Shown: piece after piece, positions 36,619 to 45,544 of the stretch
How the letters are laid out: every line of letters begins with the position of its first letter
Position numbering within the stretch: position 1 is the stretch's first letter
Assembly: GCA_963775975.1 (NCBI GenBank)
Contig: CAVZKX010000002.1
Coordinates: forward strand, 1,426,001-1,490,000
Length of the DNA: 64,000 nucleotides
Source of the DNA: JANXQG01 sp963775975
GTDB taxonomy: Bacteria > Planctomycetota > Planctomycetia > Pirellulales > Thermoguttaceae
Direction of reading: 5' to 3'
Made by a program: the position numbers and the translations under genes
Notes under the pieces: generated by a model
What the model saw: the letters and a program-made list of their open reading frames with translations, nothing else
What the model was told of the DNA's origin: nothing
The model's database searches: none

Positions 36619-37548
36619 CTATCCGACCTTTAAGTTCTTGAGATACGCGACGCTCTGCCGGGTAAGGTCCCAGGTTTGTTCGACGAAGTAGTTTTTGACC
36701 CCGCCGACTCTTGCAGCAGTGAAGGTCTTCACCCAATCGATGCTGCCTTTGCCGAGCGCAACCTGCGGGTGTCGGCCGCCACGCTGAGCCCTTGCGCCTT
36801 CACCCGGCGAAGGTTCGGCCGCAGGACTCATATCGACGTCCTGTAAATGCATCGAGAAGAAGCGGCCAGAGTATTTTGCAAAATACTCGGCGGCGACGAA
36901 GCCGGCCGTGATCGTCGACATCTGGAATTGGAACTTGACGAGCTTCGGATCGAGAAGGTCAAATAGCCGGTCGTAGGTTCGCCTGCCCTCGACCATCGAA
37001 AGTTCAAAACCTTCGTTGTGGAGGCCCTGCTGCATGCCGGCCGCCGCCGCCACGGCGGCAATTTTGTTATACTCGTCCGCCGCCTTTTTCACCTGGTCCA
37101 GCGTCGGGTGGTCGCCGCCGTTTCCCGCGCCCAAGCTTGCGGTGATCATCTGGGTGATGCCGATCTCTTTCGCCCAGTCGATGCTTTTGGATTGGCTCTT
37201 GCGCAGCTCAGCCATCGTGAAGTGAGAACTCTCGGATTTCATGCCATGATCGGCCAGGATCTTGCGGACTTCTTTACCATCCTTGAGCGAGGCGAACTCC
37301 GCGCCGTAGCCGATTGGCGAACAGAGTTCGAGCCTGGTCACGCCGATATCGGCCAACTGTTTCGTGAAGGCAGGAAAGTCCTTGAGCGTGGCGCGCAGCG
37401 GCCAGACCTGGCACCCAATCGGCAGGCCCAACGGGCCCAGCGGACCTGCTTTGAGGTTTGCCGCACCGACGAGCAACAATCCGGCCGCTCCGGAACCCGC
37501 CGCGGCTCTCGCGATGAACTTTCGCCTCGTTATCGTAGCCATCTGCAT
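36619..37548 (-). CDS. Tat-exported sugar phosphate isomerase/epimerase-like protein
   Basis: The 309-residue protein begins with a Tat signal (ITRRKFIARAAAGSG). A xylose-isomerase-like TIM barrel follows: PIGCQVWPLRATL, VTRLELCSPIGYG, ASLGAGNGG, GLHNEGFELS with the family His-Asn-Glu, and FFSMHLQDVDM. A low-complexity loop (PAAEPSPGEGARAQRGG) separates this from QVALGKGSIDW. It is expected to isomerise or bind a sugar in the periplasm; substrate unknown. It lies between the DSD1 and Gfo/Idh genes on the same strand, spaced by 14 and 27 bases, so the three are probably cotranscribed. The two Met codons at the start are two codons apart. Confidence 0.82.
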   Translation of the reverse strand: MQMATITRRKFIARAAAGSGAAGLLLVGAANLKAGPLGPLGLPIGCQVWPLRATLKDFPAFTKQLADIGVTRLELCSPIGYGAEFASLKDGKEVRKILADHGMKSESSHFTMAELRKSQSKSIDWAKEIGITQMITASLGAGNGGDHPTLDQVKKAADEYNKIAAVAAAAGMQQGLHNEGFELSMVEGRRTYDRLFDLLDPKLVKFQFQMSTITAGFVAAEYFAKYSGRFFSMHLQDVDMSPAAEPSPGEGARAQRGGRHPQVALGKGSIDWVKTFTAARVGGVKNYFVEQTWDLTRQSVAYLKNLKVG

Positions 37549-37575
37549 GTCTCCTTTATTACTTTTTGTTTACAA

Positions 37576-39135
37576 TTACAATTCCCAGCCCTGGCGATAT
37601 TCGCGCGTCAGAAGCCGATTCGCCGCGGGGATGTTCGTGATTTTCGCGGCGGCGGAATCCCAGAGAAGTCTCCGGCCGCCCAACCGTAGCGAGATAGATG
37701 CCAGGTTCATTGCATCACAGATCGGGCCTGCCAGCAGGAAATCACCGTAGCTCTGCGGGCCGCCTTTGAAGGCCGCAATCCAGGCGGAATCGCGCAAGGA
37801 TGGGCCGCCGCCGTGCCGATTGCCGGCATTGGGCCGACGCGTTTTCGCATCGGCGATCAAGCGCGCGTCCTCACCGTGGAAGCCGCCCAAAATCTTCCCC
37901 TTATCGCCGACGAACATCATGCCTTCTTCCTCCAGTTCCTTGTTCTCCGCGAGAAGTTCCTCGGGAACGGCCGGCTTGATGCCGCCATCGTACCAAAAAA
38001 TGTCCAGGCCGGCCCGCTCGCCTTTGGGCGCGAACCTCATGCGAATCGTGCAGGCGGCCGGGAACGAGTAGTCATTCTTGATTCGCCGGCAGATTTGATC
38101 CGAAACCGTGCAGACGTGGCTGGGCGTCGATTCGACCATGATCGGAGCTTCCAGCTCAAGGAGTTGGAAAATCGGCCAAAGGCTGTAATGCCCCATATCG
38201 GCGATCGCCCCGCCGCCGAACTCGTACCATCCGCGGAAATTGGTGTGCGTGTAGTTGGGATGATACGGACGGTCCAGCGACGGACCGAGCCAGAGGGTCC
38301 AATCAAAATCGGCGGGCACGTTAGGCCTGTCTACGGGGACGCTCTCGAATTGGGGCCACATCGGCCGCATCGACCAATTATGGATTTCGCGAAGTTTGCC
38401 GATTGCGCCGCTGCGAACTAGATCTAGGGCCTGTTTCTGAGGAGCGCCTTCGCTGGCGGGCATGAAGTGTGTCGCGATTTTTTTCGCGCGGGCAGCGTCG
38501 ATGACGGCTCTGGCCTCCAGCAGTCGATTGGCCAGCGGTTTGTGGACGATCACGTTCATTCCCTTTTTCAATGCGGCGATCGATATGGCCGCGTGGGTGT
38601 GATCGGGCGTCATCACCTTGACCGCGGTCACATCCTTCTCTTTTTCCAGCAACTCGCGGAAGTCGACGTAAGTCGCGCAGCCCTTGAATTGCTCCTTGCC
38701 GCGCCGCTTCGCGTAGTAGGTTTCCACGATCTCCTTGCCGACATCGCGGCCGCCGGGCACGTGGTTGTTGCTTGCTCTCCAATTCGGGTCATCAATGAGC
38801 CGCCTGATTTCGTTCCGCAGGCCGTTCTTTCCCCATTCCAAGTAATTGACTCCATCTTTTTCGACATCGCAGACGGCGACAATCTGAACGTCCGGGCTGG
38901 CGAGTATTCCGCCGATTTCCCGGATCGCCTGCGTCCCAAAGCCGATGCAGGCCAAGGTGATTTTTTCGCTCGGGGCGACAAACCCCGGCCCGCCGAGCAC
39001 GCTTCTCGGCACGATGGTGATAGCCGTGGCGGCAACGCCGCCAGTCAGCATGAACTTGCGCCGCGAAAGGCTCGTTGGAGAAGAGGTGTCATCGGCCGCG
39101 TTCGTGTGGTCGGGCAGGGAATCATTTCCATCCAT
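37576..39135 (-). CDS. Tat-exported Gfo/Idh/MocA-family oxidoreductase
   Basis: A 519-residue protein with an N-terminal extension and Tat signal (SLSRRKFMLTGGVAATA). The NAD(P)-binding strand is LACIGFGTQA, then VAVCDVEKDGV, and KVMTPDHTHAAIS is the conserved loop. VIVHKPLANRL is the catalytic Lys-Pro motif (EKP in most homologues, HKP here, as in many planctomycete members). The C-terminal half has WTLWLGPS and WYEFGGGAIADMGHY with the metal/substrate-binding residues. It probably oxidises or reduces a sugar derivative in the periplasm together with the isomerase downstream. Intact. Start at ATG 39135; the leader before RR is 24 residues. Confidence 0.9.
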   Translation of the reverse strand: MDGNDSLPDHTNAADDTSSPTSLSRRKFMLTGGVAATAITIVPRSVLGGPGFVAPSEKITLACIGFGTQAIREIGGILASPDVQIVAVCDVEKDGVNYLEWGKNGLRNEIRRLIDDPNWRASNNHVPGGRDVGKEIVETYYAKRRGKEQFKGCATYVDFRELLEKEKDVTAVKVMTPDHTHAAISIAALKKGMNVIVHKPLANRLLEARAVIDAARAKKIATHFMPASEGAPQKQALDLVRSGAIGKLREIHNWSMRPMWPQFESVPVDRPNVPADFDWTLWLGPSLDRPYHPNYTHTNFRGWYEFGGGAIADMGHYSLWPIFQLLELEAPIMVESTPSHVCTVSDQICRRIKNDYSFPAACTIRMRFAPKGERAGLDIFWYDGGIKPAVPEELLAENKELEEEGMMFVGDKGKILGGFHGEDARLIADAKTRRPNAGNRHGGGPSLRDSAWIAAFKGGPQSYGDFLLAGPICDAMNLASISLRLGGRRLLWDSAAAKITNIPAANRLLTREYRQGWEL

Positions 39136-39195
39136 AACGGTTCTCCGATCTGTATTTGGGTGCGCCCGTCATTGTAATCAGTCTCACTTCCATTT

Positions 39196-41169
39196 TCACG
39201 GCCGTGTCGTTTGCGTGGCCTTTTCGATCTCCGCGGGCGTCGCCTTGCAGTCGTCGCTCAGGACCGTTTGGGCCTTCTTGGCCAGCCGCGGATTGCTGCC
39301 GCCTTCGACGGCGACGAGCGCTCGGAGGATTTCTTCGCGCGGAGCGCCGGGGTGGGCGGCGAGCGTGGCAAGCCCGTCCAGGGCCGATTCCTTGACCACC
39401 GCTTCTTCTTTCCCGTCGGCTATCGTGGCCGTAAACGACGCGGCGACACGGGCAATAGAAGTCTTGTCGTCGTGAGCGATTTCGGCCAAGGCTTGCAAGC
39501 CGGCGCAACGGACTAGCGGCTCCTTGTCGTGAGTGGCCTTAAGCAAATCCGGGACGGCCTTCGCCGCCTTGAGCCGACCCAGGCCGTTGCAGGCGACCGT
39601 GCGGACGAATGGCCGCTTGTCCGCCAGCAGTGCCGTCAGCGGATCAATCGCCGACGGACCTTTGCGGGCCAGCGACTTGACTGCCTCTTCGCAGATGTCC
39701 CAGTGCGGTTCCTTCTGCACGGTGTGCAGCAGAAACGGAACAACTCCAGGATCATCCAACCGCGCGATGGCCTCGACGGTCTCCAAGCGGGCCTGCGATT
39801 CGCGCTCGTTGGTCCACACGGCCAGATGTTTCTCGTAACGGTCCTGCAACTCGGCGAACGTGCCCGACAAGACAACCCTTGCTGAATGAGCCAAGCGGGC
39901 TCGCCCGGTCTCGGCAATGCAATACAAGGCCTCGTTGCTGCGGAGATAGAGCCGGCTGCCGGCGATCGCCGGGGTTGCCAGGAACGCGCGATGGAGCGGG
40001 TTGACGGAAAGTATTTTGACCGCCGGTTTTTGGTCGGCCAGCGCGGCGGCATCGAGCACGTAGGTCTTGCCGCGCTCGGAACACCAATAGATCTTGCCAT
40101 CCGCTCCCACGGGCGAAGACGTGAAGTGGTCGGCGACGCGATCTTCCGCCACGAGCTTGCAGGCGGCATCATAAAACAGCATCCTGCCGTTATCGCCCGG
40201 CACCATCAGGTGAGGGTAGATCAAGGGTGTTGGCACATAGGGCCCGCCGCTAGTCAGGTGCAGAAGGACGCGGGTCTCGGTCACGTCGCCGTGGCCGCGC
40301 GGATCGATGGCCATCACCGGACCGGTCCGTCCGGACGAGGCGTAAAGCAGCCCGTTTCCGAAAGCCGGGCTGGGGGCCACACATTCCTTCATCCCGTGGC
40401 AGGACCAGATTTCCCGGCCTGTGTCGGGGTCGTACGCTACGACCGGCTCGCCGTTGACCAAGACCTGAGGCCGGCCTTCGACGCGGATCACCAGCGGCGT
40501 GCCGTAGTGACCGTAGGTGCTAGACTTGCGTGGGGCCCGCCACCGCTCGGCGCCCGTATTCCGATCCATGGCCAGCAGGAAAGCCGGCCCCTTCTGATCG
40601 CAGCATTGAAGGACCATGTCCTTGTACAAGACCGGCGAGCTGCCCATGTTGTAGGGACAATTGATAGCGCCCATGCTGTGTTTCCAAAGAACTTTCCCCC
40701 GCATGTCGAGAGCGACCAGCCCAGGCGTGTCGAAGAACGCATAGACTCGTTCTCCGTCGGTGGCTGGGGTGGGCGAGGCAAAGCCGGTCTTTTGATAGAA
40801 CGTGCTGGCGGCGTCCGGCAGAAGCTCGGTCTGCCAGAGGACTTTGCCGGTGTCGGCGTTGAAGCAGATGACCAGGCGTTTTTCCCCGTCGTCAAGCGAC
40901 GCCGTGAGAAAGACCTGCTTGCCCCACACGATGGGAGACGAATTGCCTTCGCCTGTCATTGGCGTGCGCCACAACACGTTTTCGTTCTCGCTCCACACGA
41001 CGGGCAGATGAGTGTCGTCGGCGATGCCCGACCCGTCGCGACGCCAAGCCGGCCAGTTTCCGGAGCTTGGCCGGTCTTCAGCGGCGGAGGCGCAGACGCC
41101 CGCGACTAGCGGTCCCAGAAGGGCCATCCAAACTACCGGCAGTCGAATGTTCACGGACACAAAGCTCAC
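39196..41169 (-). CDS. Exported PQQ-like beta-propeller protein with C-terminal HEAT repeats
   Basis: The 657-residue protein has a signal peptide (ending VCASAAEDR), then an eight-bladed quinoprotein-type propeller. Blade motifs include ENVLWRTPMTGEGNSSPIVWG, CFNADTGKVLWQTE, ASPTPATDGERVY, ALDMRGKVLWKH and YDPDTGREIWS. The family does not need to carry PQQ; no cofactor-binding Trp-disc residues can be assigned. From about residue 430 the sequence turns to HEAT repeats (AIARLDDPGVVPFLLHTV, NGLGRLKAAKAVPDLLKA). It may organise other envelope proteins. It is the first gene of a group of four minus-strand genes ending at 35501, with 60 bases to the next. Intact. Confidence 0.85.
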   Translation of the reverse strand: MSFVSVNIRLPVVWMALLGPLVAGVCASAAEDRPSSGNWPAWRRDGSGIADDTHLPVVWSENENVLWRTPMTGEGNSSPIVWGKQVFLTASLDDGEKRLVICFNADTGKVLWQTELLPDAASTFYQKTGFASPTPATDGERVYAFFDTPGLVALDMRGKVLWKHSMGAINCPYNMGSSPVLYKDMVLQCCDQKGPAFLLAMDRNTGAERWRAPRKSSTYGHYGTPLVIRVEGRPQVLVNGEPVVAYDPDTGREIWSCHGMKECVAPSPAFGNGLLYASSGRTGPVMAIDPRGHGDVTETRVLLHLTSGGPYVPTPLIYPHLMVPGDNGRMLFYDAACKLVAEDRVADHFTSSPVGADGKIYWCSERGKTYVLDAAALADQKPAVKILSVNPLHRAFLATPAIAGSRLYLRSNEALYCIAETGRARLAHSARVVLSGTFAELQDRYEKHLAVWTNERESQARLETVEAIARLDDPGVVPFLLHTVQKEPHWDICEEAVKSLARKGPSAIDPLTALLADKRPFVRTVACNGLGRLKAAKAVPDLLKATHDKEPLVRCAGLQALAEIAHDDKTSIARVAASFTATIADGKEEAVVKESALDGLATLAAHPGAPREEILRALVAVEGGSNPRLAKKAQTVLSDDCKATPAEIEKATQTTRP

Positions 41170-41388
41170 GGACGCTGCCTAGAAGAAAGTGACGGGAAGG
41201 AAACAACTTTGATCGCCTATGCCATGTTATACCAGGGACTGGAGTGCGCACCAGTCCTGCACATTTCGTTCAGGTTATGGATGCTCAGAAAGAGCAACAA
41301 TCGTTCTGTAAATAGGCCGTTGGGGCGGGCTATTTGGTTTCTTTGGGAAGGTAACGTTTTTCGGTGAGAGGAACCCGATCGAGGCCGT

Positions 41389-41417
41389 TTGCAATAATTA
41401 ACTGCTTCTTCTATAAT
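41389..41417 (+). promoter_or_regulatory. Strong sigma-70 promoter for the VapBC pair
   Basis: TTGCAA (41389-41394) and TATAAT (41412-41417) lie 17 bases apart. The antitoxin start is 30 bases downstream. It is the best promoter match in the window. Confidence 0.7.
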
Positions 41418-41446
41418 TGCGAGAGACTTGAAGCGGAAGTCGTGCC

Positions 41447-41674
41447 ATGACTGTGGAAGCTCTGGAAGCTCGTGTTGCGCGGTTGGAACAACAGATGAGT
41501 CAGTTAATGGTCGACAAATCTGACGGCGGCGAACCCGCGAGCGACGCGTGGAAGCAATCGGTCGGCATGTTCCGCGGCGACCCAGTATTCAAGGAAATGT
41601 TGGACGAGGCGCAACGCATGCGCGACGAAGCTCGGCGCGCGGCTCGCGAAGCGGCAGGACCGACGCCGGAATGA
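41447..41674 (+). CDS. Coiled-coil antitoxin of a VapBC-type pair
   Basis: The 75-residue protein starts with a heptad-like helix (EALEARVARLEQQMSQLM), then a Gly/Asp linker and a charged C-terminal helix (FKEMLDEAQRMRDEARRAAREA). It is a typical partner of PIN toxins in this size class, in which the first helix dimerises and the C-terminal helix wraps the toxin. No DNA-binding fold is recognised. Its stop overlaps the toxin start as ATGA (41671-41674), a strict coupling. The strong promoter at 41389-41417 stands directly in front. Confidence 0.75.
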   Translation: MTVEALEARVARLEQQMSQLMVDKSDGGEPASDAWKQSVGMFRGDPVFKEMLDEAQRMRDEARRAAREAAGPTPE

Positions 41675-42099
41675 TCCTTCTGGACACCGATCACATTTCC
41701 ATCTTGCAGCACGCGGACTCAAACGCCGCTCGGGCGTTGCAGCGGCGGCTCGACGAATCTTCGGACACCGAAATCGCGACGACAGCCTTCACTCTCGAAG
41801 AGCAGTCCCGAAGTTGGCTCGCCATCATCAACCGCTATGTCGATGCGCGCCGACAGGTAACCTACTACGACCGCTTTGTGGACACGTTCCGCTTCTTTGG
41901 AACTTGGCGCATTGTGCGGTTTGACGACGACGCTGCTTCAAGATTTCAGGAGCTTCGATCGCAACGGATTCGTATCGGTTCGCCCGACCTGAAGATTGCC
42001 GCAGTCTGTTTAGTAAATCATGCGACGCTGCTTTCTAGGAATCTGGCCGACTTCCGCCAGGTTCCGGGCTTGCGCGTGGAGTATTGGATCGACCCTTGA
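41671..42099 (+). CDS. VapC-type PIN-domain toxin
   Basis: A 142-residue PIN protein with the opening MILLDTDHISIL (first Asp), a central Glu (TAFTLEEQSRSWL), and later Asp residues in GSPDLKIAAVCL, ending SRNLADFRQVPGL, the usual N-x-x-D-F-x-x-V/I-P-G end of VapC toxins. These are Mg-dependent ribonucleases. It looks intact and full length. Overlap with the antitoxin by four bases keeps their amounts linked. This is the only PIN toxin here that has both a strong promoter and a complete pair. Confidence 0.85.
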   Translation: MILLDTDHISILQHADSNAARALQRRLDESSDTEIATTAFTLEEQSRSWLAIINRYVDARRQVTYYDRFVDTFRFFGTWRIVRFDDDAASRFQELRSQRIRIGSPDLKIAAVCLVNHATLLSRNLADFRQVPGLRVEYWIDP

Positions 42100-42332
42100 A
42101 TTGCACAGTACACGATAACGTGCGCAAGCTTCGCCGTTTGTGCAAGCTAAGCCATCGTTACTTTTTTGCAAAAGATTCTCCAAACCTGACAGGTTCGCCC
42201 GTTTTTGTCGCGCCGACTCCTAGCCTATTCGCCTTGCCATGCCGTATAATCGCAATTTCCCAATAAGAAAAATGGCGGGGCTTATTGTACTTGGCCCGCG
42301 CTACAATACTCCTCCCTTAACGGCGTGTCTTT

Positions 42333-44523
42333 ATGAGCCAGATCGAACTAGTTGGCGAGCCCGTGACTGAACCCGTAAGCTCGTATGGACTTGCGGCGGA
42401 GACTCTGCACGAAAAATGCCTCGCCTTGGCCGGGAATCTGTGGTGGAGTTGGAACCACGAGACCATTAACCTCTTCCGCGACCTCGACCCCATCCGCTGG
42501 AGGCAATTGGACCATAACCCGATCGCCCTGCTCTCGGAGTTCACGGCCGAGCGACTGGAAATGCGGGCGGCGGAAATGGTGCTGTATAGCCGCATCAACC
42601 AGGCTTTTCGCCGCCTCAAGGAATACATGAACGAAGTCCCGGCCTGGGGCCGCACGAATACGGGCGTACTCGGTTCGCGGCCGGTGGCTTATTTCTCGCT
42701 TGAATTCGGGGTCCATGAGTCGGTGCCGATCTATTCCGGCGGCCTGGGCGTGCTTTCGGGGGACCATATCAAGAGCGCCAGCGCACTGGGTGTGCCGCTG
42801 GTGGCCTGCGGCTTGTTCTACGACCAGGGCTACTTCAAGCAGCATCTCGATGCGCAGGGCTATCAGCAGGAAGAATACCTCGACACGAAGGTCGAGAATC
42901 TGCCGATGGAGCCCGCCCGTGGCCCGGATGGCAAGCCGATCACCGTGCAGATTGATACCCGCACGGGCCGGCTGTTGGCCAAGGTCTGGCTGATGCGCGT
43001 GGGCCGTGTGCGGCTTTTCCTCTTGGATTGCGACGTGCCAAGCAATCGCCCGGAGGACCGCGAGCTGACCGCCCGGCTTTATGGCGGCGATACACGCGTC
43101 CGCATTCGCCAGGAGCTTGTGGCCGGCGTGGGCGGCATCCGCGCTGGCGGCGCTGGGCATCACGCCGGGCGTTTATCATCTCAACGAAGGCCACAGCGCG
43201 TTCGCCACCTTGGAAGCGATCAGGCAGCGGATGAAGGAAGACGGCGTGAGCTTCGAGGTTGGCTTGCACGAAGTGGCCCATCGCACAGTCTTTACCACTC
43301 ATACGCCAGTACCCGCCGGACACGACCGCTTCGACAAAAACCTGATCGAAGAGCACCTTGGCCCGCTGCGCGACGAGCTAGGGATATCGTTTGATCAGTT
43401 GATGGGACTCGGCCGCGTCGAGCCGCAGAACGAGCATGAAACATTCTGCATGACCGTGCTCGGGCTGAAGCTTTCGCGGAAGGCGAATGCCGTGAGCAAT
43501 CTCCACGGCCACGTCTCGCGACGGATGTGGGCCCATCTCTGGCCATGGCGGGCGGAAGAGGAAATCCCCATTGGCCATATCACCAACGGCGTCCACGTTC
43601 CCTCCTGGCTCGCTTACCAGATGATGCAGCTCTACGATCGCAATTTCGAGCCCGGCTGGATGGCCCGGCTCGCCGATCCGGAAATTTGGATGGGAATTTA
43701 CGACATCGATCCGGGCGAACTTTGGGAAACGCACTACGCCCTGAAGAACTTGCTCATGGCGTTCGTCCGCCGGCGGATCAGCCGGCAGTGCCGCCGCCGC
43801 GGCGAGAGCGACGAAGCGGTCGAAGCCGCGCGGAACATCCTCGACCCGAACATTCTTACGATCGGCTTCGCTCGGCGCTTCGCCACCTACAAGCGGGCAG
43901 ACCTCGTGCTGAACGATCTCGATCGCATCGCCGAGATCGTCAACGACCCGCAACGGCCCGTGCAATTCGTCTTTGCCGGCAAGGCCCATCCGGCGGACGA
44001 GCCGGGCAAGCAGTTGATCAAGAAGATCGCCAATCTCCGCCTCGACCCGCGCTTCGCCAATCGGATCACCTATATCGAGGATTATGACATCAACGTTTGC
44101 CGGCACTTGATCCAGGGAGTTGACGTCTGGCTGAATAACCCGCGCCGCCCGTTGGAGGCCTCGGGCACCAGCGGCCAGAAGGCGGTGCTCAACGGCGCGC
44201 TGAACCTCTCGATCCTCGACGGCTGGTGGGGCGAGGCCTTCGACGGCAGCAACGGCTTCGCCATCGGCAAGGGGACGCAGCACGTCGACGATCGCATCAC
44301 CGACACCCGCGACGGCGACTCGCTTTACAAGGTGCTCACGGAGGAAGTGATCCCGCTATTCTACGACCGCGACATCGACGGTCTGCCGCGGCACTGGATC
44401 CGCCGCATGATGAACTCGATCAGCACGCTCGGCTGGCGCTTCAGCGCCGACCGCATGGTGGCCGACTACGTGCAGCAATGCTATTTGCAGGCCTCGGGCG
44501 GGCTGAGCTGCCAGATGCCGTAA
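42333..44523 (+). CDS. glgP: Alpha-glucan phosphorylase (DUF3417 type), frame-broken
   Basis: About 729 residues long, this phosphorylase removes glucose 1-phosphate from storage glucan. The N-terminus (ALAGNLWWSWN) is the DUF3417 type. VAYFSLEFGVHESVPIYSGGLGVLSGDH is in the first domain (split here for length: AYFSLEFGVHES and YSGGLGVLSGDH). After a one-base change near 43140 the frame resumes at ITPGVYHLNEGHSAF. The C-terminal domain has GFARRFATYKRADL and the PLP-lysine region EASGTSGQKAVLNGAL. The break removes no motif. Intact otherwise; start ATG 42333. A 31-base gap separates it from the next small gene. Confidence 0.9.
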
Positions 44524-44554
44524 GGCGCGCGAGCGAAGAACCGATAGCCGAATC

Positions 44555-44797
44555 ATGGCAAAAGTTCATTCAGACAAGTTTGGAACGTGCTGCAAGGACA
44601 TGGCGGATGCTCTAGCACTTCCGCCGCAGAAGTTTTTTCGAGTCGAAGACAATGGCGTTCTCTATTTGACAATCGGATACCTTCAGACGGACAAGGGTCC
44701 GGGATTCTACGATCAGGCGGTGATTTTCTGTCCATTCTGCGGGACACAGCTTCAGACCAAGGAGCAGATTGCGGCGGTCGCTAATGCCCAACGGTAA
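44555..44797 (+). CDS. Small CPFCG-motif protein
   Basis: An 80-residue protein with paired Cys in GTCCKDM near residue 11 and the knuckle CPFCG near residue 59. Together these could make one zinc site. Middle motifs FFRVEDNGVLYLTIGY and GPGFYDQAVIF look conserved in planctomycete homologues I have seen, but no function is known. It starts 31 bases after glgP and is first of a run of same-strand short genes. The ATG gives a basic MAKVHSDKF start. A TATACT -10-like box follows it at 44811. Confidence 0.6.
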   Translation: MAKVHSDKFGTCCKDMADALALPPQKFFRVEDNGVLYLTIGYLQTDKGPGFYDQAVIFCPFCGTQLQTKEQIAAVANAQR

Positions 44798-44894
44798 CTC
44801 ATGGTCATGGTATACTATGGAAGGAGGTTCCAGTTTTCTCAGTTCATCTTTAGCCATTTGACTTGTTCAGCAACCAGGCTCAAAGGAGAATGTC

Positions 44895-45200
44895 GTGAGC
44901 GCATTTGAAGAGACGATCGACGCGACGCTGGACGCGAGCGGTCAATTAGCACTGTCGCATCGACCGCAACTGCCGCCTTGCCCGGTGCGGGTAACGATCC
45001 GTGCGGCGTCGGCAGTCGCTCCGCGGCGCGGTCTTGCGGACGTGATTCGAGAGATCGCAGCCGAGCAGCGCTCTCGCGGCTTTCCGGGCCGGTCGGATGG
45101 TGAATTGCGCGCGGAGGAAGCCGCGAGCTTGGACGAGGATGCAGAGCGAGACCGGGAATTGGAAGCGGCGCGCTGCACCACATCTCCGGGGACGCCGTGA
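44895..45200 (+). CDS. Antitoxin-like protein next to a truncated PIN toxin
   Basis: This 101-residue acidic protein starts at GTG 44895 after a good purine box (AAAGGAG). The opening EETIDATLDASGQLAL is a strand-rich segment as in AbrB-like antitoxins, and PCPVRVTIRAA follows. Then comes a helical C-terminus, LADVIREIAAEQRSRGF, ending in a Glu/Asp-rich region. The PIN reading frame starts at the very base after its stop codon. With the toxin cut to 17 residues, the antitoxin stands alone; it might still respond to a related toxin elsewhere. TATACT at 44811-44816 is the likely -10. Confidence 0.6.
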   Translation: MSAFEETIDATLDASGQLALSHRPQLPPCPVRVTIRAASAVAPRRGLADVIREIAAEQRSRGFPGRSDGELRAEEAASLDEDAERDRELEAARCTTSPGTP

Positions 45201-45254
45201 ATGCTCTATTATTTGGACGCCGTTATCGTTGTTTATGCTGTCGAGGGCAGTTGA
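45201..45254 (+). pseudogene. Remnant of a PIN-domain toxin (17 codons)
   Basis: The frame directly after the antitoxin reads MLYYLDAVIVVYAVEGS then stop. This is the first strand of a PIN domain, with the first catalytic Asp, but everything downstream is gone. The stop codon lies in a 14-base perfect palindrome (45251-45264), where the next gene cassette begins. The gene thus looks cut at this point. Confidence 0.75.
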
Positions 45255-45264
45255 CTTAAGTCAA
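45251..45264. promoter_or_regulatory. Perfect 14-base palindrome at a cassette junction
   Basis: TTGACTTAAGTCAA reads the same on both strands. It holds the stop codon of the PIN remnant and lies 20 bases before the next ATG (45284). It could be an operator for the following pair or a scar of the rearrangement. Confidence 0.55.
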
Positions 45265-45283
45265 ATCAACGGGAGAATATGCC

Positions 45284-45544
45284 ATGCCCGCCGCCGAACC
45301 GCGCCACAGCCTGGATGAACTTGCGCATCTCGGGGAAATAATCTACGAGCGGCAAGTGCGGCCCGTGTTGCGCGCGGAGGATAACGGCAAATTCGTAGCC
45401 ATTGATGTTGACACCGGTGATTACGAAATGGACGAGGACGACTACGCTGCCGTCGCGCGCTTGCGATCACGCAAGCCAGCGGCTGACATTTGGCTAATGT
45501 GCGCGGGCTATCCGACAACCTATCGGATAGGAGTTTCCCGATGA
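45284..45544 (+). CDS. Small partner of a retropepsin-like protease
   Basis: An 86-residue acidic protein. After HSLDELAHLGEIIYERQVRPVL comes DNGKFVAIDVDTGDYEMDEDD and then AAVARLRSRKPAADIWLM. This layout (IYE helix, KFVAID-ETGDYE strand-loop, RLxxRxPxAxIW helix) is one I know from many cyanobacterial and planctomycete genomes, always followed by a clan AA protease gene. No function is known. Its stop overlaps the protease start (ATGA), so the two are translated in series. The small acidic nature and position suit an inhibitor or antitoxin; an adaptor is equally possible. Confidence 0.7.
   Translation: MPAAEPRHSLDELAHLGEIIYERQVRPVLRAEDNGKFVAIDVDTGDYEMDEDDYAAVARLRSRKPAADIWLMCAGYPTTYRIGVSR

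Noticed and set aside
36770..36830. In-frame repeat insertion in the sugar isomerase-like gene
   Set aside because: The Pro/Gly/Arg-rich loop is in a position where such proteins vary, and its bases do not clearly match the intergenic repeats.
42333..44523. Programmed frameshifting as the cause of the glgP break
   Set aside because: No slippery heptamer with a downstream stem was seen at the break, and similar breaks occur in many unrelated genes, which favours sequence error.
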